This document shows, piece after piece, positions 15,011 through 23,664 of a DNA stretch of 64,000 bases. The number at the start of each line of letters is the position of its first letter. The stretch's first letter is position 1. Made by a program: the position numbers and the translations under genes. The notes beneath the pieces were generated by a model, which worked only from the letters and a program-made list of their open reading frames with translations, did no database searches and was not told where the DNA came from. The DNA comes from JAFGIG01 sp964397545 (GTDB lineage: Bacteria > SDB-A), in assembly GCA_964397545.1 (NCBI GenBank), contig CAYNIW010000009.1:1-64000 (forward strand), read 5' to 3'.

Positions 15011-18000
15011 TTATTCGACTCCTGAATCCGGCTGAAAGACAAACTGCATCCCGAAAATAGTTTGAGGGATCAAGGACTCTTCTACCTCGGTGTTCTGAAG
15101 ATAAAGCTCTATAACAAATCTGGCAAAAGCGCTGTCTCCCGTCTCTTTGAGCACACCTTGATCTATCCAGTCCACGACAAAAGAAAAATCGACGGTATAA
15201 AGACCGGCGCTTTCCAAAATCATCTCTGCCTCGTCTTTTTCGCCTTCCCTGAAAAGAAAAAGGCTCTGCAGAATGACAAAATCCTGAACTGAAGTCTCTT
15301 GTAATACATCCTGAAGAGATGAGAATTCTTTCATCGCCTCTTCGTCTTCCCCGAAGTATAAGAGAGTGTATATCTTTTTAGCAGTGAAAAAACCTATTGA
15401 AAAAGTCAGCCTCTCTTTTTCAGAAGTGATATATTCGGTCTTCCTTCTCTCTTCCATTCTTCTAATAAAATCGTCAATGAGAGACATAGCTTCACTTTTC
15501 ATCCCCGCTATCTTGTAAGCTTCCACAAGATAATACGTAAACTGGAGTTCATTCCCTTTGCTTATGAGGTTTCCAATTTTCATATATTTGACTGCTTTAA
15601 GATAGTCATAGGGCTGGCCTCTTTCAAATTTCCTAATTTCGTTGGTCCCCATGACAAAAAAGCCGGCGGCGTAATTTGACGCGAGCCTCGCGAATTCGTC
15701 GTTATAAAGCGTGTTGTCGTCTCTTTCAATATCTTCGAGGCCGAAACCTTCCGTGTTAAGCCTGCCTTTTTCGTCGAGCATCTTTTTAGAAAATATGCCC
15801 CGGAATCTGAATTCTTTTGTGTATAAACTCTCAGTGAAGGCATAATCTACATTTTCGAACATCATGGAGCCTTCGTCAATTTTCTCGTTTGACACTCTGT
15901 AAACGAGACCTTCGGTTTTAAGCCAGGGCTCAAGTTTTGCCATGTTCTCCTGACTGCATGTAGATGAAAAATATACTCTGTATTGAGCCTCCGGGTCGGT
16001 TATTGAACCTGCAAACTCGGCGAATTCTTGTGTCTCCATAAAAAGGACTTCTTCTGTGAATTCGACACCGTTTACTGCGCAGATTAATGCGCGGACAGCG
16101 ATGTCTTTCGGCAGTAATACTTCGACGGGGTAAATAGACCCTCCGCTGAGAGCGAGTTCGAGAGGGATATATTCGACGGCATATCCTATTGATATTTCGT
16201 TGAGAAGCCAGTTTTCAAAACTGTCGTCTCTCTCGTCCGCTATTTGGATGGAATATTCCATTTTCTGGGGTTCCCCAAGCGATGCCCAAACCCTTTCCTT
16301 TTCCGCGTCGCCTTTTATATGCTTATTAAAAGCGTATTCATTCCATTTCGCCATAGCTGGGTTTTCAACCGAGTAGAAATTGTTTGAATTCCGGACTGGT
16401 ATGTCGTGTTTATGCCAATTTCTGAAAGCGCTGGAAAATTTCAGCGGGAAACCCTGCATGTGTATTTGTTTTATATACCAGTTCGTGTTCAAAAGCGAAA
16501 AGTTGGCGACTATGACGCCCGTGTCGGCTTCACTGTCGTATTTACGCGTGCCCAAAACCTCCTGCTGAAACCACAAAGGAAACGTGTCGTTGTCGCCGTT
16601 CGTAAACAATATCCCGGGCCTGCTGCACGATATAAGTATGTTGTATCCGTAATCGTCAGCCATCCAGTCTCCGTATCTGTTCGCACGGCTCCGCCAGTTG
16701 CCGAAAATTGGAATAACCGCCAGCAATACCCCGATTACACTGCATACAACCTTGCCCATCACCCTACCACGGCGCATAGACAAAGCAACAGCCTCCGCAA
16801 GCCACATCAATCCGAATGCGACAAATACTCCCCACCATTGATACGCCGAACCGTAAAAATAATCCCTCTCCCTCACCTCCTGCGGACGCAAATACGAAGG
16901 ATCTGACGGAATAAAACGCATGTTCAAATAAAATATTAGCCCGGCGCTCAACAGCAAAAACGTGATAAATAACATCGCAAATTCCCGCCGGCCAGCGTCT
17001 CGCAAACGCACAAGTCCCACAAGACCCAATGCTATGTATATCATCGTCACCCACAACGACACCATACCGCTGCCTCCTCCGTCTCGGGCAAACGGCGTGT
17101 ATTGCCAGGCAAAATAATGAAAAAATATCCTCGTATCGTGGACAAACGCGTCTAAATTGCTGAATCCCAAATCCTCCCCGTTGTTCCACATCTCAGGATA
17201 CGCTATGCGTCTGTTGAATGGGTTGTTCTCTCCATACTGCTTCCTCGAAAATACCTCCCACAACCCCGATAAACTCCTCGGATCAGACTCATTTATTGGC
17301 GGATCCAAATGCGCCCGCACCATCAAATACATGTAACAACTCAATCCCACGGCGACGAGCAATGAAACTCCAATTACCCTCCTGAAACTGAACCTCCTCG
17401 TCCACCTGTATGCAAAATACACAAACAACACCCCGCACAACCCCATGAAAACAGGCACATAATATCCCGCCCCAACGTGCTCGACGTGCAGTTTTATAAG
17501 CAAATACGAAAATAAAAGCGCAAACATCAAAAATAAAAACGTCATGATAAGATCGCGGCTCTCCTCTCGACCCCAACTCACCCACAATGCGTATATAAAA
17601 AGCCCCGCCAATACCAAAACAGGCTCAAGATGAACTCCAACAGACAAAGCCCCGACATACGCCAAAAGCATAACCCAACGCCACGTGCTGTGAGATCCCT
17701 CCCTGAACCTGTCTCCCCAGACAAGCGCAAGCCACACCATCAAAACCATCACAAACCCGCTCATGGAATATACCTCAGCCTCCACTGAACTGAACCACAC
17801 GCTGAAAGAAAAACCCCCGACAAGCGCTCCGACAGACGCGCTGAAATGTCTCACATACGAACCGGCGGACGATACCTTCTTCATTATCCGCTCTATAACC
17901 AAATACATGAATCCGCATGACAACGCGCCGAACAACACGCTCATAAACGTCACCCTCTGGGCTACGCTCCCTATCGGCACTAAACTGAATACACGCCCTA

Positions 18001-18175
18001 ATACTATATACAAAGGCGTCCCAGGCGGATGCGGCACACCCAATACGTAACTCGCCGCTATAAACTCCCCGCAGTCCCAAAACGCTACAGTCGGCGACAT
18101 CGTATAAAAAAATACCCCGCCGCTTATCAACGTCACCGCTATAAACACCAATACCCTTATCCTGTCCTTTGTCAT
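15011..18175 (-). CDS. DUF2723 membrane protein with TPR-like tail (copy A of shared N-terminal half)
   Basis: The 1054-residue protein has an N-terminal membrane glycosyltransferase-like half (WDCGEFIAASYVLG, VPHPPGTPLY; NGDNDTFPLWF near residue 545) and a long soluble C-terminal half with helical, TPR-like segments from about residue 860. Residues 1 to about 577 are the same as in the protein at 18589-21609, and the DNA appears identical over 1759 bp. The proteins then diverge completely right after the motif MQGFPL. GGAGGGG precedes ATG 18175. The shared half uses many TTG, GTG and GGG codons, unlike the tail and neighbours, suggesting transfer or gene conversion from outside. Confidence 0.88.
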   Translation of the reverse strand: MTKDRIRVLVFIAVTLISGGVFFYTMSPTVAFWDCGEFIAASYVLGVPHPPGTPLYIVLGRVFSLVPIGSVAQRVTFMSVLFGALSCGFMYLVIERIMKKVSSAGSYVRHFSASVGALVGGFSFSVWFSSVEAEVYSMSGFVMVLMVWLALVWGDRFREGSHSTWRWVMLLAYVGALSVGVHLEPVLVLAGLFIYALWVSWGREESRDLIMTFLFLMFALLFSYLLIKLHVEHVGAGYYVPVFMGLCGVLFVYFAYRWTRRFSFRRVIGVSLLVAVGLSCYMYLMVRAHLDPPINESDPRSLSGLWEVFSRKQYGENNPFNRRIAYPEMWNNGEDLGFSNLDAFVHDTRIFFHYFAWQYTPFARDGGGSGMVSLWVTMIYIALGLVGLVRLRDAGRREFAMLFITFLLLSAGLIFYLNMRFIPSDPSYLRPQEVRERDYFYGSAYQWWGVFVAFGLMWLAEAVALSMRRGRVMGKVVCSVIGVLLAVIPIFGNWRSRANRYGDWMADDYGYNILISCSRPGILFTNGDNDTFPLWFQQEVLGTRKYDSEADTGVIVANFSLLNTNWYIKQIHMQGFPLKFSSAFRNWHKHDIPVRNSNNFYSVENPAMAKWNEYAFNKHIKGDAEKERVWASLGEPQKMEYSIQIADERDDSFENWLLNEISIGYAVEYIPLELALSGGSIYPVEVLLPKDIAVRALICAVNGVEFTEEVLFMETQEFAEFAGSITDPEAQYRVYFSSTCSQENMAKLEPWLKTEGLVYRVSNEKIDEGSMMFENVDYAFTESLYTKEFRFRGIFSKKMLDEKGRLNTEGFGLEDIERDDNTLYNDEFARLASNYAAGFFVMGTNEIRKFERGQPYDYLKAVKYMKIGNLISKGNELQFTYYLVEAYKIAGMKSEAMSLIDDFIRRMEERRKTEYITSEKERLTFSIGFFTAKKIYTLLYFGEDEEAMKEFSSLQDVLQETSVQDFVILQSLFLFREGEKDEAEMILESAGLYTVDFSFVVDWIDQGVLKETGDSAFARFVIELYLQNTEVEESLIPQTIFGMQFVFQPDSGVE

Positions 18176-18201
18176 CAGGCGGCTCCCCTCCTTTTATCCT
18201 T
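16443..18201 (-). repeat. 1759-bp direct repeat, copy A
   Basis: This stretch matches 19877-21635 at a constant offset of 3434 bp. It covers the last bases of yjbQ, the ribosome site, the start and about 577 codons of the DUF2723 gene. Both borders are sharp: base 16442 versus 19876 and base 18202 versus 21636 differ. I found no mismatch in the stretches compared, and frames on both strands are identical. Confidence 0.9.
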
Positions 18202-18592
18202 CTGCTATTATTTTCATGTAAACTTTTCTTTCTCTCGGACCGTCGTATTCACAGAAAAATATTCCCTGCCATCTGCCAAGGACGACTTTGCCTTTCTCAA
18301 GGAGCAGGAAAAGCGAATTGCCTGTCAGAAAGCTTTTTATGTGAGAATCGGAGTTCCCTTCTGTATGTGAATAATCTTCTGATTCAGGGACTGCTTTTTT
18401 CAGAAAACTCTCTATGTCTCTGACGACGCTCGGGTCGGCGTTTTCGTTCACTGTCAGACCGGCTGTCGTGTGCGGGCAGTATAGAAGTATTGCGCCTTCG
18501 GATTTTCCGGATTTTTCCACGGCTGAAGAGATATGTTTTGTTATATCCATGAGCTCAGTCCGTTTTTGAGACCTTAAGCTTATTTCCGTCAA
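18194..18592 (-). CDS. yjbQ: YjbQ/UPF0047 family protein
   Basis: The 132-residue protein carries the family motifs PHTTAGLTVNENADP, HTEGNSDSHIKS and LGRWQGIFFCEYDGPR. Members have been linked to thiamine phosphate synthase activity by complementation, with an uncertain main role. TTG 18592 starts it, overlapping the TGA of the upstream DUF2723 gene (TTGA). The stop codon and last codons lie inside the direct repeat, so the repeat border falls at the very end of this gene. Confidence 0.88.
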   Translation of the reverse strand: MTEISLRSQKRTELMDITKHISSAVEKSGKSEGAILLYCPHTTAGLTVNENADPSVVRDIESFLKKAVPESEDYSHTEGNSDSHIKSFLTGNSLFLLLEKGKVVLGRWQGIFFCEYDGPRERKVYMKIIAEG

Positions 18593-21500
18593 TCTTCATC
18601 CTCCGCAAAGCCGAGTAATTTTGCCGTTTGGATTAAAAGAGATTCCTCTATTCCCATGCCGTATGCTCTGCCGATTATATACCTGTAAAAAGAGGAATCC
18701 GCTATCTCATCCAATGCTATCCTGTTCGCCCATTCGACTATCATGGCATGCGTGGAAGGATCCCCTATCAGCATGAAAAGTATGGAATCCGCCTCCGCGG
18801 TGTCTCCTTTGAGCAGAGGCAATATAAGGATAGCCGCTCCCACAGAAGGGTGCCTCGGGTAAACAGATGTCAGCGAATCGAGCATTATGCGGGCGCTGTC
18901 CGGTTCTTTTTTCATTATGTAAAGCGACATCATTTGAGAATAAAATTCAGCAAGAGTGGACATATTCCTCTGATAGGCGATTTCGTTTCCTGTAGCTTCT
19001 GCTCTCGCTATGTTGTTTTTAATTTCAGGGACAATGTTTTTTATTTCTCTGAGCGCTTTGTCGTATTCACCTAAGTTTTTGTAGAGAACAGATATCTGAT
19101 AGGCAAAAGGTCCGGGATCGAAACTGCCGAAAATCCTTCCGATTTTCATCAGCATAAGAGCTTCCTTTACAGACTCCGGATTTTTTTCTCCGCCTATCTC
19201 CATTCCGAGGTTGAAACACATTGAAGCATAACTCGATGAAAGACCTATGGCGTTGTCGTCGAGAAACACTTCATCGTCGAGATATATACTGTCTTTTTGA
19301 ATCATTTTTCCGACGTTCATAGTTCCATCGCTATTCAAAAAATCTTTATGAACAAGCCCTCTGTATCTGAACTTGTTATAGATCATGTCAATCGTGTATT
19401 CTCTGTCGAACTTTTTAGCCTCAGGAGTCACTCTATAAACCAGAGCCTCCTGCTGAAGGTAAGGGTCAAGACTTGCTCTGTTCTCTCTCGTGCATGTCGT
19501 CGAAAAGTAAATCGAGAATTTTGTGTTGTCTTTCAGAAGAGGGGCAACCACTCTCGCAAATGTCGTCTCTGGCATTGTCAGCATTTCCATCTTCATCTCT
19601 ATATCGTGCGCGCCGCATACAAGGGCTCTGAGCGCTATGTCTTTTGGCAAAAGGTATCCTCCGTCAGTCGTGGGGACCGGCGATATGAATTGTATGACAT
19701 AGTCCTTGAATATTGTCTTTCCCCTCGACACGGCTATTGAATCGAGGACAAACTGTAGTCTTTCGTCGCTTTCCTGCGCGGCTTTCCTCAGAATTTGAAC
19801 GTCTTTGGTTCTGTCTATAAACGTCTCAATCCAGTCTGTTTCGACTGAAGTCTGCCTGAAAGGCTGTTCAATCGGAAGCGGGAAACCCTGCATGTGTATT
19901 TGTTTTATATACCAGTTCGTGTTCAAAAGCGAAAAGTTGGCGACTATGACGCCCGTGTCGGCTTCACTGTCGTATTTACGCGTGCCCAAAACCTCCTGCT
20001 GAAACCACAAAGGAAACGTGTCGTTGTCGCCGTTCGTAAACAATATCCCGGGCCTGCTGCACGATATAAGTATGTTGTATCCGTAATCGTCAGCCATCCA
20101 GTCTCCGTATCTGTTCGCACGGCTCCGCCAGTTGCCGAAAATTGGAATAACCGCCAGCAATACCCCGATTACACTGCATACAACCTTGCCCATCACCCTA
20201 CCACGGCGCATAGACAAAGCAACAGCCTCCGCAAGCCACATCAATCCGAATGCGACAAATACTCCCCACCATTGATACGCCGAACCGTAAAAATAATCCC
20301 TCTCCCTCACCTCCTGCGGACGCAAATACGAAGGATCTGACGGAATAAAACGCATGTTCAAATAAAATATTAGCCCGGCGCTCAACAGCAAAAACGTGAT
20401 AAATAACATCGCAAATTCCCGCCGGCCAGCGTCTCGCAAACGCACAAGTCCCACAAGACCCAATGCTATGTATATCATCGTCACCCACAACGACACCATA
20501 CCGCTGCCTCCTCCGTCTCGGGCAAACGGCGTGTATTGCCAGGCAAAATAATGAAAAAATATCCTCGTATCGTGGACAAACGCGTCTAAATTGCTGAATC
20601 CCAAATCCTCCCCGTTGTTCCACATCTCAGGATACGCTATGCGTCTGTTGAATGGGTTGTTCTCTCCATACTGCTTCCTCGAAAATACCTCCCACAACCC
20701 CGATAAACTCCTCGGATCAGACTCATTTATTGGCGGATCCAAATGCGCCCGCACCATCAAATACATGTAACAACTCAATCCCACGGCGACGAGCAATGAA
20801 ACTCCAATTACCCTCCTGAAACTGAACCTCCTCGTCCACCTGTATGCAAAATACACAAACAACACCCCGCACAACCCCATGAAAACAGGCACATAATATC
20901 CCGCCCCAACGTGCTCGACGTGCAGTTTTATAAGCAAATACGAAAATAAAAGCGCAAACATCAAAAATAAAAACGTCATGATAAGATCGCGGCTCTCCTC
21001 TCGACCCCAACTCACCCACAATGCGTATATAAAAAGCCCCGCCAATACCAAAACAGGCTCAAGATGAACTCCAACAGACAAAGCCCCGACATACGCCAAA
21101 AGCATAACCCAACGCCACGTGCTGTGAGATCCCTCCCTGAACCTGTCTCCCCAGACAAGCGCAAGCCACACCATCAAAACCATCACAAACCCGCTCATGG
21201 AATATACCTCAGCCTCCACTGAACTGAACCACACGCTGAAAGAAAAACCCCCGACAAGCGCTCCGACAGACGCGCTGAAATGTCTCACATACGAACCGGC
21301 GGACGATACCTTCTTCATTATCCGCTCTATAACCAAATACATGAATCCGCATGACAACGCGCCGAACAACACGCTCATAAACGTCACCCTCTGGGCTACG
21401 CTCCCTATCGGCACTAAACTGAATACACGCCCTAATACTATATACAAAGGCGTCCCAGGCGGATGCGGCACACCCAATACGTAACTCGCCGCTATAAACT

Positions 21501-21609
21501 CCCCGCAGTCCCAAAACGCTACAGTCGGCGACATCGTATAAAAAAATACCCCGCCGCTTATCAACGTCACCGCTATAAACACCAATACCCTTATCCTGTC
21601 CTTTGTCAT
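18589..21609 (-). CDS. DUF2723 membrane protein with TPR-like tail (copy B of shared N-terminal half)
   Basis: The 1006-residue protein has the same first ~577 residues as the protein at 15011-18175 (WDCGEFIAAS, HPPGTPLY, NGDNDTFPLWF), then a different C-terminal half of about 430 residues. That tail has helical, TPR-like segments (for example YKNLGEYDKALREI) and probably contacts the acceptor or partner. The gene follows cdaA by 31 bp and is stop-start coupled to yjbQ. The identical catalytic-type half with different tails suggests one sugar chemistry directed at two targets; this is inference. Confidence 0.88.
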   Translation of the reverse strand: MTKDRIRVLVFIAVTLISGGVFFYTMSPTVAFWDCGEFIAASYVLGVPHPPGTPLYIVLGRVFSLVPIGSVAQRVTFMSVLFGALSCGFMYLVIERIMKKVSSAGSYVRHFSASVGALVGGFSFSVWFSSVEAEVYSMSGFVMVLMVWLALVWGDRFREGSHSTWRWVMLLAYVGALSVGVHLEPVLVLAGLFIYALWVSWGREESRDLIMTFLFLMFALLFSYLLIKLHVEHVGAGYYVPVFMGLCGVLFVYFAYRWTRRFSFRRVIGVSLLVAVGLSCYMYLMVRAHLDPPINESDPRSLSGLWEVFSRKQYGENNPFNRRIAYPEMWNNGEDLGFSNLDAFVHDTRIFFHYFAWQYTPFARDGGGSGMVSLWVTMIYIALGLVGLVRLRDAGRREFAMLFITFLLLSAGLIFYLNMRFIPSDPSYLRPQEVRERDYFYGSAYQWWGVFVAFGLMWLAEAVALSMRRGRVMGKVVCSVIGVLLAVIPIFGNWRSRANRYGDWMADDYGYNILISCSRPGILFTNGDNDTFPLWFQQEVLGTRKYDSEADTGVIVANFSLLNTNWYIKQIHMQGFPLPIEQPFRQTSVETDWIETFIDRTKDVQILRKAAQESDERLQFVLDSIAVSRGKTIFKDYVIQFISPVPTTDGGYLLPKDIALRALVCGAHDIEMKMEMLTMPETTFARVVAPLLKDNTKFSIYFSTTCTRENRASLDPYLQQEALVYRVTPEAKKFDREYTIDMIYNKFRYRGLVHKDFLNSDGTMNVGKMIQKDSIYLDDEVFLDDNAIGLSSSYASMCFNLGMEIGGEKNPESVKEALMLMKIGRIFGSFDPGPFAYQISVLYKNLGEYDKALREIKNIVPEIKNNIARAEATGNEIAYQRNMSTLAEFYSQMMSLYIMKKEPDSARIMLDSLTSVYPRHPSVGAAILILPLLKGDTAEADSILFMLIGDPSTHAMIVEWANRIALDEIADSSFYRYIIGRAYGMGIEESLLIQTAKLLGFAEDED

Positions 21610-21635
21610 CAGGCGGCTCCCCTCCTTTTATCCTT
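19877..21635 (-). repeat. 1759-bp direct repeat, copy B
   Basis: Partner of 16443-18201 (offset 3434 bp). Homologous recombination between the copies would delete or duplicate a 3434-bp unit holding yjbQ and one DUF2723 tail. Short-read assemblies often collapse such repeats; here both copies are kept, each with its own flanks. Confidence 0.9.
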
Positions 21636-21640
21636 AATAA

Positions 21641-22468
21641 TCATTTAATCCTGTTCAACAAGGCTTTAATATCTTCCATCCATCTCCTCTTCGACTTCTG
21701 CGGTTCCAATAGGTTTTGGGTGAGATTTACCCTGAGAGTGTCTGCGTCAATTTTCCTGACGAGTTTTTTCCCCGTCGCAAGTGAAATATCCCCGGATTGT
21801 TCCGACACAACGATACTTATGGCGTCAGTTTCCTCCGCTATTCCCATAGCGGCTCTGTGGCGCATTCCGAGCTGACTTGTCTCTTTTCCGAGATATCTGT
21901 TCGTCCAAGGAAGTCTAGTCTTAGCGGCGATTATTTTAGAACCTTTAATTATTACAGCGCCATCATGAAGAGGAGAACCTTTACAGAAAATCGTCTCGAG
22001 AAGATAGCTTGAAACCGTCGCATCAAGGCTGACCCCGTCTTCTCTCAAAAGATGCTTGAGACCTACCAGTCTTTCCACGACTATAAGGGCGCCTATATAC
22101 TGATCCGAGAGCCACTGACAGGCTTCGACTATCTCGTCAATTGTTCTGTTATGCTCTACATCCATTCTGTCTTTCCTGAGAAATCCAAAAAACTGCTTTT
22201 TTCCTATCGACGAAAGTATCGATCTTATTTCCGGCTGAAAGACTATCACAAAAGCAATGAGCCAGACGGTTTCGAGACCCTTCAAAAGCCACGAAAGGGC
22301 TCTGAGCTGAAGAATATTCGCCAGGAATCCGAGGAGGAAGACGAGTATCAGCCCTGTGAGCATAGATATAGCTTTGGTGCCGCGGAAAAAAAGAAGGATA
22401 AAATATATGATAAGAGAGACAAGAAATATATCAATTACATCGAGAGTGATGAATTGAACTAAACCCAT
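21641..22468 (-). CDS. cdaA: Diadenylate cyclase CdaA (c-di-AMP synthase)
   Basis: The 275-residue protein has three N-terminal membrane helices (about 8-80) and a DAC domain with the catalytic motifs LHDGAVII (DGA) and GMRHRAA (RHR). It makes c-di-AMP from two ATP at the membrane. Length and layout match CdaA. Its start overlaps folP by 10 bp. A PgpH-type HD protein, the usual degrading enzyme, is encoded at 60128-62461. Confidence 0.95.
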   Translation of the reverse strand: MGLVQFITLDVIDIFLVSLIIYFILLFFRGTKAISMLTGLILVFLLGFLANILQLRALSWLLKGLETVWLIAFVIVFQPEIRSILSSIGKKQFFGFLRKDRMDVEHNRTIDEIVEACQWLSDQYIGALIVVERLVGLKHLLREDGVSLDATVSSYLLETIFCKGSPLHDGAVIIKGSKIIAAKTRLPWTNRYLGKETSQLGMRHRAAMGIAEETDAISIVVSEQSGDISLATGKKLVRKIDADTLRVNLTQNLLEPQKSKRRWMEDIKALLNRIK

Positions 22469-23664
22469 CTTCCCTCCCTTGTGGCGTTGAAAGCCGTTTC
22501 AAGGGCTTTTTTAGTCTCGAGAACATCGTGTGTCCTGAAAAGAAAAACACCTTCGGTAAGAGCGAGAACTGAAAGCGAAATAGACCCGGAAAGCCTCAAA
22601 GCCGGTGTCTCGCCTCCTCCAAGAGCTCCTATCATGGATTTTCTCGACAAACCGACATATACAGGTTTTTCCAAGAAACTTTTCAAGTCTGAAAGTCTCC
22701 TCAATAGAGTTAGATTGTGTCTTAAAGTCTTGCCGAAGCCGAATCCGGGATCGAGAACTATGTTTTCCGGGGTCAAACCCGACGATTCGGCGCTTTGCGC
22801 CCTTTCCTTCAAATAATCCCTGACCTCTTCAAAAACATCTCCGTATTGGGGATCGACCTGCATGTTCAGAGGAGATCCTTTTTTGTGCATCAGCACCGCT
22901 CCGGCATCGTATTTTACGGCAGTTTTTATCATATCAATATTCTCAAATCCTGAAATATTGTTCACGGCGTTACATCCTTCTTCAAGCGCCATTTCAGCAG
23001 TTTCGGGGTGTTCTGTGTCGACGGATATCGGAATTGATGTCTTTTCTCTTATCCTTTTCACGACGGGCAAAACTCTGGCGGCTTCGTCTTCGAGAGAGAC
23101 AGGAGAACTGCCGGGCCTGGAAGATTCACCTCCTATATCGAGCATATCGGCTCCCTGTTTTTCCATATCGAGAGCAAGAGCGACCGCTTCTTTGAAATCC
23201 GGGTTTCTCGATTCTTCGTAAAAACTGTCAGAAGTAACGTTTACGACGCCTACTATTCTCGGCCTGTCAAGCACCAGCTCTTTCCCTCTCATCTTCCAGA
23301 TCTGAGGTTTTTCTTCTCTTGAAAGTATTTCTTCTATCTTTTGGGAGAGTTCTTTCAGCTTGAACTGCTGGATTGATATTTTTCCGGCTATCGTCAGAAG
23401 CTGAGCTCGGGTAGCCATGAGAATAACTTTCGTTCTTGGGGAAGTTCCGTTAATGACTCCGCCTGAAACAGCCGCTTCCGCTCCCGAGGATAGAGCTGAC
23501 TGTTTGAGGACATTACCGCCTGCCATAGAAAGATCGTCTATAAAAAGGCATATCGTCTTTGATTTTCTCCACATGAGGTCCCACGCTTCAAAATCAACAC
23601 CGATTTTTTCGAAAGCTTTCAATACATCTTTTTTTTGATCGAGAGCGCAGACCTGAACTTTCAT
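22459..23664 (-). CDS. folP: Dihydropteroate synthase with N-terminal extension
   Basis: The 401-residue protein contains a complete DHPS barrel from about residue 135 (VGVVNVTSDSFYEE, DIGGESSRPGS, VDTEHPETAE, NNISGF, LDPGFGFGK, GLSRKSMIG, RTHDV), joining pterin diphosphate and p-aminobenzoate in folate synthesis. A further ~130 residues precede it, seen in some deep-branching bacteria but absent from common DHPS. ATG 23664 overlaps the ftsH stop (ATGA) and is preferred to ATG 23697, which would overlap ftsH by 37 bp. Confidence 0.9.
   Translation of the reverse strand: MKVQVCALDQKKDVLKAFEKIGVDFEAWDLMWRKSKTICLFIDDLSMAGGNVLKQSALSSGAEAAVSGGVINGTSPRTKVILMATRAQLLTIAGKISIQQFKLKELSQKIEEILSREEKPQIWKMRGKELVLDRPRIVGVVNVTSDSFYEESRNPDFKEAVALALDMEKQGADMLDIGGESSRPGSSPVSLEDEAARVLPVVKRIREKTSIPISVDTEHPETAEMALEEGCNAVNNISGFENIDMIKTAVKYDAGAVLMHKKGSPLNMQVDPQYGDVFEEVRDYLKERAQSAESSGLTPENIVLDPGFGFGKTLRHNLTLLRRLSDLKSFLEKPVYVGLSRKSMIGALGGGETPALRLSGSISLSVLALTEGVFLFRTHDVLETKKALETAFNATREGRWV

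Noticed and set aside
16406..16906. 166-codon frame opposite copy A, with a near-identical match at 19894-20340
   Set aside because: The match between copies is explained by the DNA repeat, not by selection on these frames.
17763..18080. Paired frames on both strands recurring at 21197-21514
   Set aside because: Shadows inside the repeated DUF2723 coding sequence.
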